Below, in pieces: positions 1 through 5,592 of a stretch of DNA of 7,828 nucleotides. The notes under the pieces were generated by a model, which was given only the letters and a program-made list of their open reading frames with translations, did no database searches and was not told the origin of the DNA. Source of the stretch: Sphaerochaetaceae bacterium (lineage in GTDB: Bacteria; Spirochaetota; Spirochaetia; Sphaerochaetales; Sphaerochaetaceae); assembly GCA_016302165.1 (NCBI GenBank), contig JAEDOD010000084.1, positions 1 through 7,828 on the forward strand. The letters are read 5' to 3'. Position 1 is the stretch's first letter, and each line of letters begins with the position of its first letter. The position numbers and the translations under genes were made by a program.

Positions 1-98
1 ACATTTTGGGTCAGGGAAGGAGAAGGAGGGAGGAAAAGTGGGCCATTTTGACACTCAGCTTTTCAAAACCCTTTCTTCCGTTTCAATTTGACCCGATT

Positions 99-338
99 CT
101 ACCTGTTTTCCTTTAGAAAGCTTTCCACTATAGAGCGGTGAGCTTCATTGGAAAGGAAGATGATATTGTCTTCTTCGTCAACCATTGCCAAATCGAAGAT
201 AGTAGTGAAGATGCCGCCTTCTTCCGTGATCATGATGAATCTTGTATCATCAGTGGCCATAGTCACTGAAGAAAGGAGGAAGGGCTTGGTCTGGGCAAGG
301 CTCTCAGCCTTGGCTCTTGGTATAAAGGAAATATTCAT
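99..338 (-). CDS. Conserved-looking small hypothetical protein, 79 aa
   Basis: I do not recognise this protein. It is 79 residues, soluble and mildly acidic, with no signal peptide or membrane segment. Alternating hydrophobic stretches in the middle (TRFIMITEEGG, IFTTIFDLAMVDEEDNIIFL) suggest beta strands, followed by a C-terminal helix (EAHRSIVESFLKENR). The ATG at 336-338 is the only possible start, because an in-frame TAG lies four codons upstream. The SD is poor: only GGAA very close to the ATG. The gene begins 12 nt after the stop of the YkgJ-like gene on the same strand, so the two are probably co-transcribed, and it may depend on translation of that gene. The overlapping plus-strand reading frame is Ser-rich and implausible. 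The gene is likely real because of its spacing and normal composition; its function is unknown. Confidence 0.65.
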   Translation of the reverse strand: MNISFIPRAKAESLAQTKPFLLSSVTMATDDTRFIMITEEGGIFTTIFDLAMVDEEDNIIFLSNEAHRSIVESFLKENR

Positions 339-350
339 GGTTCCATTCTA

Positions 351-950
351 TCACGCAGGATTGGAATCTGTCAGGGAGAGAAGCATCTTCAGTTTCCATA
401 TTGCCTTTGGAAGAGCATCGTATATGGTATCCCCTTCAGTGTCTCCATACTCTGTAAGCTTCTCTCCATACTCGGCCATTACAGGAACGCTTTCCCTTTT
501 GTCCAGGAGAGTCTCAGTGGAAATAACTTCCCCCTTACCTTCCTTCCACTTGCAGGCTTTCCACACTGGCCGTCCTTCCTTGTCCTGGGACACAGAAAGG
601 CCGAAGAGACGGCACACCAGGCTCCGTCCCTCATAGAGAGCGCAGTGATATTCTCCATCCTTATTATATAGAGGGCACACAGGAGAGGAGGGAGAGCCTC
701 CGTTAAGCCTGGCCAATACTTCCTCCTCCCTTTTGTCACGGATTATTACATAGGCAGCCACCAAAGCTTCGCTTTCTGAAAGGAAGGGCACATAGTGCTC
801 ACAGCACTTTCCGCAGCCGGAAATGCAGGAGACGGAGAAATCCTTCTGGAAGCGGGACTGGACCAGGCCTAGTCTTTCGTACTGGGAGAGGAGGGAATTG
901 ATCCTCTCTCCTGCCAAGGTTCCTTCAAATGCTTCCAATAGATCTTTCAT
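351..950 (-). CDS. YkgJ-family (CxxCxxCC) cysteine-cluster protein
   Basis: This 199-residue cytosolic protein belongs to the YkgJ/UPF0153 family, thought to bind zinc or an Fe-S centre through a conserved cysteine cluster; no reaction is firmly established for the family. The cluster is visible: C42, C46, C49 and C50 (SCISGCGKCC), then C92 (CPLY), C103 (CALY), C113 in the motif SLVCRLFG, and C133 (KACKW), eight cysteines in all. The CxLY...GRSLVCRLFG order is the family signature. The N-terminal 40 residues are predicted to be helical and the C-terminal 60 residues are charged. The start ATG at 948-950 is the only methionine near the N-terminus, but no SD precedes it. It is the first gene of a minus-strand unit with the 79-aa gene and is divergent from trkA. 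The family call is secure; the molecular role is not. Confidence 0.88.
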   Translation of the reverse strand: MKDLLEAFEGTLAGERINSLLSQYERLGLVQSRFQKDFSVSCISGCGKCCEHYVPFLSESEALVAAYVIIRDKREEEVLARLNGGSPSSPVCPLYNKDGEYHCALYEGRSLVCRLFGLSVSQDKEGRPVWKACKWKEGKGEVISTETLLDKRESVPVMAEYGEKLTEYGDTEGDTIYDALPKAIWKLKMLLSLTDSNPA

Positions 951-1149
951 GGCGGAAGTTCTACACCATAATGGAAGGGAAAATCAATGGCCTAACAAAG
1001 CAATAATTGAGATTTATTCAAATTTTTATATTCTTTTTCTAGATATAACTACCTCCTTGGAAATTGCGATATATCTCATTTACGCCCTTACTAGGCAATA
1101 GTCTTATCCTTTAATTGATTTTCCACCTCCATTCCATCAAAATATAAGC
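951..1149. other. AT-rich divergent intergenic region (ykgJ-like / trkA)
   Basis: This 199-bp gap separates the minus-strand YkgJ-like gene from the plus-strand trkA. It is clearly more AT-rich than the flanking genes, especially 1000-1080, as expected for back-to-back promoters. On the minus strand there is a strong SD-like AAGGAGG around 1053-1059, but no ATG, GTG or TTG follows at a usable distance with an open frame, so I do not call a gene there. I could not find a convincing -35/-10 pair for the YkgJ-like unit. A weak candidate for trkA is listed separately. Confidence 0.5.
1115..1143 (+). promoter_or_regulatory. Weak candidate sigma70 promoter for trkA
   Basis: TTGATT at 1115-1120 and CAAAAT at 1138-1143 are separated by 17 nt; each matches the vegetative consensus at four of six positions. 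Transcription from it would start near 1150, at the GTG start codon of trkA itself. The sequence before that GTG contains no SD, so a leaderless message is possible. The weak match keeps confidence low. Confidence 0.3.
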
Positions 1150-2517
1150 GTGAGTGTAGTAATACTTGGTGCAGGTAGAAGGGGAACCAGACTTGCACGT
1201 CATCTGATAGAGGAAAAGAAATCTGTAATCATGATCGATTGGGACAACGAAAGGTGCTCCCAGATCATGGCAAAACTGGACTGCATGGCCATCTGCGGCA
1301 GCGCCACAGATATCTCTGTGCTGGAGGAAGCTGGAGCAAGGGATGCAGAAGCCTTCATCGCCGTAACAGACAGTGACGAAGTGAATCTGGTAGCCTGCGG
1401 TATTTCAGCCTCAAACTTCCCGGATACCAAGACCATTGCAGCTATCCGTGGCATTTCATACCTGGGAAAGGAAGCTGAGCACAGTGGTGGCAGAATCCTA
1501 GGTATCGACTACATAGTGAATCCGGAGGAGGAGGCTGCAAAGAGAATGGAGGGAATCATCCGCTCCGGTCTCTTTTCTGATGTAATCAGATTCGACGACG
1601 CAGACTTCATCCTCTTCAAATCATCCTTAGAAAAGGATTCACCATTTCTCGGGAAGAACCTGATAGAACTGAAGAAGAGCCTTAAGGGCGAATATGTGGT
1701 CATAGGAATCAAGAGAGGAAAGTCTATCTTCTCCCCTACAGGCAACACAATTCTTGAATTGGGGGACGAAATGGCTATCATGGCTGTAGATGATGACAGC
1801 GAATCCATTTTCTCCGCCTTCCGTGGGGACCAGTCTTCAATGAAGCTGAAGAAGGCTTTCATCGTCGGCGGCACCAGAATTGCAAGATATCTATTGAGGA
1901 TGATACCTAAGAAGGTTCTGAACAGAATGATCCTCATCGAGAAGGATCCTGAAATCTGCTCATCCTTTGCAGACGAGTTCCCTTCCCTTCTGGTCCTTAA
2001 CGATTCCATTACAGACGAATCGGTGTGGGAAGACGAAAGACTTCATGAAGCTGACCTTCTCATATCTGTGACGGAAAACGATGAACTGAACATCATTACA
2101 GCTTCCTATGCAAAGAAGATGGGAACGAGGAAGACCATGGCCCTTCTCAAGACCAACCCTAACTATGTCCAGTTCGCCACCACCATGGATATAGATGTGG
2201 CCATAAGCACCACAACATCCACTGTAGATGCAATCATGAAGCATCTCAGGGGAGAAGGTGTGAAGACACTTCACTCCACCTTCGACGGAGAGATGGAAGT
2301 ATACGAATATGTTCTCTCCCCATCCTTTGCCCATATAGACAAGAAGCTTATGGAGACAGACTTCAGAGGAAAGTTCATTCTTGCAGGAGTGAAGAGGAAG
2401 GGAGGAGAAAGCTTCGTTCCGGACGGAAACTATATCTTCCGCGCTGGAGACACTGTACTTGTGTCCTGTGTCCATGAAAACTATGACTTTGTCACGGAGC
2501 TCTTCGGTGAACAATAA
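1150..2517 (+). CDS. trkA: Trk potassium uptake system NAD-binding subunit TrkA
   Basis: TrkA is the cytoplasmic regulatory ring protein that binds NAD(H) or other nucleotides and gates the TrkH potassium channel. The 455-residue length matches the family and holds two tandem RCK units. The first Rossmann motif is G7-A-G9-R-R-G12 with D30 at the end of the second strand; its RCK_C part is about residues 145-220. The second Rossmann begins near 236 (FIVGGTRIA) with E264 as the acidic strand end, and the last RCK_C is about 375-455. The second motif has lost the third and sixth glycines (T242, A245), so nucleotide binding there may be weak. The start is GTG at 1150, chosen because SVVILGAG aligns with the family N-terminus; no SD precedes it. 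The gene overlaps trkH by 11 nt, which implies co-translation of the two subunits. Confidence 0.95.
   Translation: MSVVILGAGRRGTRLARHLIEEKKSVIMIDWDNERCSQIMAKLDCMAICGSATDISVLEEAGARDAEAFIAVTDSDEVNLVACGISASNFPDTKTIAAIRGISYLGKEAEHSGGRILGIDYIVNPEEEAAKRMEGIIRSGLFSDVIRFDDADFILFKSSLEKDSPFLGKNLIELKKSLKGEYVVIGIKRGKSIFSPTGNTILELGDEMAIMAVDDDSESIFSAFRGDQSSMKLKKAFIVGGTRIARYLLRMIPKKVLNRMILIEKDPEICSSFADEFPSLLVLNDSITDESVWEDERLHEADLLISVTENDELNIITASYAKKMGTRKTMALLKTNPNYVQFATTMDIDVAISTTTSTVDAIMKHLRGEGVKTLHSTFDGEMEVYEYVLSPSFAHIDKKLMETDFRGKFILAGVKRKGGESFVPDGNYIFRAGDTVLVSCVHENYDFVTELFGEQ
2496..2509 (+). promoter_or_regulatory. Ribosome binding site and GTG start deciding trkH
   Basis: GGAG at 2496-2499 lies 7 nt before GTG at 2507-2509. 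It is inside the last codons of trkA, whose TAA is at 2515-2517. Upstream in-frame candidates (TTG 2459, ATG 2474, ATG 2483) have no SD and would add a polar, non-family N-terminal extension. Confidence 0.8.
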
Positions 2518-3961
2518 ATCTGTAGTACGCCTATTGTCTCTTATCCTTCTCTTCGTGGCCCTTATAATGGTGCTTCCCTTGTTTCTATCTCTCCACTATG
2601 GAGAAAAGGATGCGCTGAGAAGTTTTTTGTGGACCATTTCACTTATGTGTGGAACAAGTGTCCTGGGGCTTATCGCCACCTCCTGGGGAAACAGGGAGAT
2701 AAAGATCGGACCGAAGGAAAGCTACCTTATAGTGACTCTGGCCTGGGTGCTGTTCTCAGCCTTCGGAGCCCTGCCCTTCTACTTTTCAGAAGTCCTTCCA
2801 TCCTATGCAGACTGCTTTTTTGAGACCATGAGCGGCTTCACCACCACTGGAGCCACAGCCCTGGACAATATCGAGGCTGTAGACAAGTCTCTCCTATTCT
2901 GGAGGAACATGACCAACTGGCTGGGAGGAATGGGAGTGGTAGTACTGTTTGTTGCTGTGCTTCCAGCCTTCGGCGTCAAGGGAACCGCCTTGGTAGGAGC
3001 GGAATCTGTAGGTCCCACCAAAGATAAGCTTACTCCCCATATCCGGCACACAGCCATGGCCCTTTGGCTCATCTACCTCTCCCTTTCAGTCCTTGAGACT
3101 GTCCTTCTCCTTTTCTGCGGCCTGGATCTCTATCACGCTGTTACAGTGACCTTCGGAACCATGGGTGCCGCAGGCTTCACTCCCACCAATCTTTCCATAG
3201 CCAGCTTCAATTCGCCCCTTGTGGAGTGGGTCTGCATAATATTCATGTTCCTTTCCGGAGCCAACTTCGCTCTATATTTCAGGCTCCTAAAAAAGCAGAT
3301 AAGGAAGGTGGCGAAGGATGGAGAACTTAGGCTCTACTCCCTGATTGTCCTCACAGCATCCCTTTTCGTAGCCTTGAACCTTATGGTACAGGCAGGAATG
3401 AAGGGAGGAGAAGCTATCCGCCACTCCCTTTTCCAGGTGATATCATTTACTACAACTACAGGTTTCTCCTCCACCCAATACCAGAACTGGCCCATATGCT
3501 CCCAGATGATCCTTTTCATCCTCTCCTTCATAGGAGGCTGCGCTGGTAGCGCTGGAGGCGGACCTAAGGTCATAAGGATAGCTGTAATCTTCAAGCTGGG
3601 AGGAACCTCAATACGTAAGAGGCTCCATCCAAATGCTGTGACAAGGATCAAGATTGGAGGAGATTCCCTCTCCTCTGACACTGTCTCCTCAATTGCCGGC
3701 TTCATCGGCCTGTACCTGGTGACATTTGCAGTAGGATGCTTCCTTATCTCCCTTACAGGAAAGGATCTGATTACAGTGTGTTCATCCTGTATCCTGACTC
3801 TTGGAAACATCGGTATAGGACTAGGAGGAATAGGTATGGACTTCTCCTTCTCCATATACCCAGACTGGGCCATGTGGATATTCTCATTCCTGATGCTGGT
3901 GGGAAGACTGGAGCTATTTACAGTATTCGCTCTCTTTACAAGGGATTTCTGGAGAAGCTAG
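2507..3961 (+). CDS. trkH: Trk potassium uptake channel subunit TrkH
   Basis: TrkH is the inner-membrane potassium-translocating subunit, working with TrkA. From the GTG at 2507 the protein is 484 residues, the usual length, with hydrophobic segments throughout. The four pore-loop repeats of the SKT superfamily are visible: TTTG at residues 112-115 (SGFTTTGATAL), GAAGF at 220-224, TTTTGF at 315-320, and GNIG at 433-436. The NWLGGMG block after the first loop and the GGCAGSAGGGPKVIR segment at 343-357 (the gating region after the third loop) are also typical. Two deviations are seen: GNIGIG in loop 4, where GNIGPG is usual, and SAGGGPK, where S-T/A-GGIK is common. It overlaps trkA by 11 nt and ends 16 nt before a probable bidirectional terminator. 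A sodium-coupled KtrB-like role is a less likely alternative given the two-RCK TrkA partner. Confidence 0.95.
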   Translation: MNNKSVVRLLSLILLFVALIMVLPLFLSLHYGEKDALRSFLWTISLMCGTSVLGLIATSWGNREIKIGPKESYLIVTLAWVLFSAFGALPFYFSEVLPSYADCFFETMSGFTTTGATALDNIEAVDKSLLFWRNMTNWLGGMGVVVLFVAVLPAFGVKGTALVGAESVGPTKDKLTPHIRHTAMALWLIYLSLSVLETVLLLFCGLDLYHAVTVTFGTMGAAGFTPTNLSIASFNSPLVEWVCIIFMFLSGANFALYFRLLKKQIRKVAKDGELRLYSLIVLTASLFVALNLMVQAGMKGGEAIRHSLFQVISFTTTTGFSSTQYQNWPICSQMILFILSFIGGCAGSAGGGPKVIRIAVIFKLGGTSIRKRLHPNAVTRIKIGGDSLSSDTVSSIAGFIGLYLVTFAVGCFLISLTGKDLITVCSSCILTLGNIGIGLGGIGMDFSFSIYPDWAMWIFSFLMLVGRLELFTVFALFTRDFWRS

Positions 3962-3966
3962 GAAGT

Positions 3967-4019
3967 AAAAAAACAATGGCAACCCACTCCGGTGCCTTTG
4001 CTCCACAGAACGGATTGCC
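3967..4019 (-). terminator. Probable terminator of the tRNA-fMet gene, possibly shared with trkH
   Basis: Read on the minus strand, arms at 4012-4019 and 3978-3985 form an 8-bp stem (GGCAATCC with GGGTTGCC, one U-G wobble), followed after four bases by a seven-T run (3967-3973). The loop is large, 26 nt, so the structure is not a classic tight hairpin. On the plus strand the same stem would lie just after the trkH stop, but is followed by only a short, imperfect T tract. Confidence 0.5.
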
Positions 4020-4089
4020 TATACGTTTTCGGGTCTGGAAACCACATCTGCCGGCGGCTTTTGCTCACTCGACAGTCCAGATACCACTT

Positions 4090-4162
4090 TAGCAGGGGTA
4101 GGACTCGAACCTACGGCCTCCGGGTTATGAGCCCGACGAGCTGCCAACTGCTCTACCCTGCG
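4090..4162 (-). tRNA. Initiator tRNA-fMet (anticodon CAT)
   Basis: A complete 73-nt cloverleaf can be drawn on the minus strand. The acceptor is CGCAGGG with CCCTGCT, the D stem GAGC/GCTC, the anticodon stem TCGGG/CCCGG with loop CTCATAA (anticodon at 4127-4129), a 5-nt variable loop, and the T arm GTAGG-TTCGAGT-CCTAC. Three initiator hallmarks are present: three consecutive G-C pairs (29-31 with 39-41) in the anticodon stem, A11-U24 in the D stem, and no Watson-Crick pair at 1-72. The mismatch is C1-U72, whereas most bacterial initiators have C1-A72. Position 73 is A and CCA is not encoded. This tRNA delivers formylmethionine to the ribosomal P site at translation start. It is a single-gene unit with its own promoter just upstream. 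Confidence 0.95.
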
Positions 4163-4177
4163 TCGATTACCTTAAAG

Positions 4178-4206
4178 AATATAAAGAATGGAATGGAAAG
4201 TGTCAA
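4178..4206 (-). promoter_or_regulatory. Strong sigma70 promoter of tRNA-fMet
   Basis: On the minus strand a perfect -35 TTGACA (4201-4206) and a -10 TATATT (4178-4183) are separated by exactly 17 nt. The predicted start near 4171 leaves a leader of about 9 nt before the mature tRNA 5' end at 4162. This is the best promoter in the window, as fits a highly expressed stable RNA. Confidence 0.9.
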
Positions 4207-4217
4207 CACCTGCCTTC

Positions 4218-4278
4218 CTTTTTTCTTCCTGGCCCGTATTTCTTTTCTTTGAATCACATTACGCCAGGAGGAAAAAGG
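4218..4278. repeat. Long imperfect inverted repeat between divergent promoters
   Basis: Arms at 4218-4233 and 4263-4278 pair over 16 positions around a 29-nt spacer. The core GCCAGGA/TCCTGGC is perfect and the purine-rich extension GAAAAA/TTTTTC is perfect. The two imperfect positions are T opposite G, which pair as wobbles only in plus-strand RNA. It sits between the tRNA-fMet promoter and the lud promoter. It could be a binding site, a cruciform, or an attenuator if an upstream plus-strand transcript exists; nothing in the window decides this. Confidence 0.5.
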
Positions 4279-4313
4279 AAGATAATATTCCCTGCTCATT
4301 TTTCTTCTCAAAA

Positions 4314-4333
4314 TGCTATACTTACACCAGGAG
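4314..4333 (+). promoter_or_regulatory. Extended -10 promoter and RBS of the LUD gene
   Basis: TG at 4314-4315, one base, then TATACT at 4317-4322 form an extended -10 element, which can work without a good -35; none is evident. Transcription would start near 4329, right at the SD AGGAG (4329-4333), which is 7 nt from the ATG at 4341. The leader would therefore be only about 12 nt. Confidence 0.6.
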
Positions 4334-4340
4334 ATGAACT

Positions 4341-4976
4341 ATGGACGCAAACACAAAGAGAATAATGCATATCAGAGTCAAGAACACCATCAAGAATCTT
4401 GAGGCCAACAACATGAAGGCTGTCTACGTGGAGACCAAGGAGGAAGCCCTTACTCTCGTGAAGAGCATAGTCGAAAAGGGAGCATATACAGCAACCGGCG
4501 GCTCCATGACCCTCAGGGAGTGTGGAATATATCAGTATCTTGAAACTGAGACAGATCTTCATACAGATGCCAGGGAGGCCTACGGGGCATCCTATTTCCT
4601 TCTTTCTGCCAACGCCATCACAGAGCATGGAGAGATCTTCCAGGTTGACGGAAGAAGCAACCGTGTCAGCGCAATGCTTTTCGGACCGGAGAAGGTCATA
4701 GTAGTGGCTGGAATCAATAAGCTTGTTCCTTCCATGAGGGACGCAGCTGTAAGGGTGAAGAACACAGCAGCACCAATAAATGCCACAAGGCTTTCCATGG
4801 ATTCCCCGTGCACCAAGCTTGGCCACTGCATCTCGCCGTTGGTGGATGAGAACAATCTCTTCTCTGAGGGCTGCCACAGTGAAGGCTGTATCTGCTGTAA
4901 CTCTGTAGTTTTCCGCCATCAGAGAGCCAAGGACAGAATCACTGTAATCATCGTAGGAGAGGAGCTTGGTTACTGA
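4341..4976 (+). CDS. LUD-domain (LutC/YkgG-like) protein
   Basis: This 211-residue cytosolic protein belongs to the LUD family (DUF162), which includes LutC, part of the Fe-S lactate-oxidation complex, and many stand-alone proteins of unknown function. Family motifs are clear: TGGSMTLRECG (52-62), LLSANAITEHGEIFQVDG (87-104), NRVSAMLFGP (107-116), VVAGINKLV (121-129), a basic AAVRVKNTAAPINATR block (135-150), and the terminal VIIVGEELG. The C-terminus carries C157, C163, C178, C183, C185 and C186, a cluster able to hold an Fe-S centre or a metal. No lutA or lutB homologue is in the window, so lactate utilisation should not be assumed. The start ATG has a good SD. The stop overlaps the alkD-like gene by 11 nt. 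Confidence 0.9.
   Translation: MDANTKRIMHIRVKNTIKNLEANNMKAVYVETKEEALTLVKSIVEKGAYTATGGSMTLRECGIYQYLETETDLHTDAREAYGASYFLLSANAITEHGEIFQVDGRSNRVSAMLFGPEKVIVVAGINKLVPSMRDAAVRVKNTAAPINATRLSMDSPCTKLGHCISPLVDENNLFSEGCHSEGCICCNSVVFRHQRAKDRITVIIVGEELGY
4955..4968 (+). promoter_or_regulatory. Ribosome binding site and TTG start of the alkD-like gene
   Basis: AGGAGAGGAG at 4955-4964 lies directly before TTG at 4966-4968, with the first AGGAG 6 nt from the codon. It is inside the 3' end of the LUD gene, whose TGA is at 4974-4976. No ATG or GTG lies close enough to be a better start for the family N-terminus. Confidence 0.75.
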
Positions 4977-5592
4977 TTCCCTTTTTGCTCCCTACATTGA
5001 CGAGAAATATAGAAAATTTGCTCTATCGCTCTCCCCTAGCGACAAGCTTCCCCGGATGGGAATAAGAATTCCCATCCTTAGAAAGCTTAGTAAGGAAGTG
5101 GACTGGAGGGAAATAGAGATAAACTATATGGAGGATGTGATCCTTAAGGGCCTTGCCATTGGCTTCTCCAAGGAAAGCGCAGAAAATAAGACAGAGGCCC
5201 TATCCTCCCTCCTACCCTATCTCTCCAGCTGGGACCAGTGCGACATCATACAGTCGGCATTCAAAGTCAACGAAAAGAATAGGGAGATATACTTCTCCTT
5301 CTTCACTTCACTTCTCTCTTCGAAAGAGACCTTCATAAGAAGGATCGCCATAGTATGGCTGATGAGCCAGAGAAAGAGACTGGACTGGGAGAAGGCGCTT
5401 AGGCTCATTGCAGAAAGCGACAATGGAGACGACTACTACATCTCCATGGCTGTAGCATGGGCTCTTGCCACCTTCTATGCTGATGACACAAAGGCAGAAG
5501 AGATTTTCTCACTGGTTTCTGAAGACACCAGGAAGAGAGCAATACGAAAGATCCGGGAATCCAGAAGGTGCGCTAATCCTCCGCAACTGTAG
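4966..5592 (+). CDS. AlkD-like DNA alkylation repair protein
   Basis: This is a 208-residue all-helical HEAT-like-repeat protein of the DNA alkylation repair family (AlkC/AlkD group). Characterised members are DNA glycosylases that remove alkylated purines such as N3-methyladenine and N7-methylguanine without base flipping. Visible motifs are MGIRIPILRKLSKE (31-44), SWDQCD (88-93), RRIAIVWLM (125-133), DDYYISMAVAWALATFY (155-171) and AIRKIRESRR (192-201). W89, D93 and W165 fall where the catalytic Trp/Asp/Trp of Bacillus cereus AlkD would be expected, an alignment made from memory, so glycosylase activity is plausible. The start is TTG at 4966 with an SD inside the LUD gene. Its last 20 bp overlap the convergent yitT-like gene. 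Confidence 0.88.
   Translation: MVTDSLFAPYIDEKYRKFALSLSPSDKLPRMGIRIPILRKLSKEVDWREIEINYMEDVILKGLAIGFSKESAENKTEALSSLLPYLSSWDQCDIIQSAFKVNEKNREIYFSFFTSLLSSKETFIRRIAIVWLMSQRKRLDWEKALRLIAESDNGDDYYISMAVAWALATFYADDTKAEEIFSLVSEDTRKRAIRKIRESRRCANPPQL

Noticed and set aside
12..38. Purine-only run near the window start as a possible triplex or regulatory element
   Set aside because: Polypurine stretches recur in this genome's codon style, and no gene boundary or partner repeat gives it meaning. A weak GAAAAG/CTTTTC pairing nearby has a long loop and no T run, so it is not a convincing terminator for the 79-aa gene.
148..636. Plus-strand open frame of 162 codons over the YkgJ-like and 79-aa genes
   Set aside because: Ser/Arg-rich, low-complexity translation with no family features. 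It is the antisense shadow of the YkgJ-like gene, whose cysteine signature is unmistakable.
1053..1059. Minus-strand AAGGAGG as the SD of a small gene upstream of the YkgJ-like gene
   Set aside because: No ATG, GTG or TTG with an open frame of useful length follows at the right distance.
2459..2506. Longer TrkH start at TTG 2459 or ATG 2474/2483
   Set aside because: No SD precedes these codons, the extra residues are polar and unlike TrkH N-termini, and GTG 2507 has a GGAG at 7 nt and gives the normal length.
4090..4162. tRNA-fMet as the insertion site of the integrase element
   Set aside because: The tRNA is complete and more than 2 kb from the integrase, with ordinary chromosomal genes between, and no repeat of its 3' end is visible near the integrase.
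3992..4252. Plus-strand open frames of 86 and 118 codons across the tRNA-fMet locus
   Set aside because: They run antisense through a tRNA and its terminator, have no SD, and show no protein-like composition.
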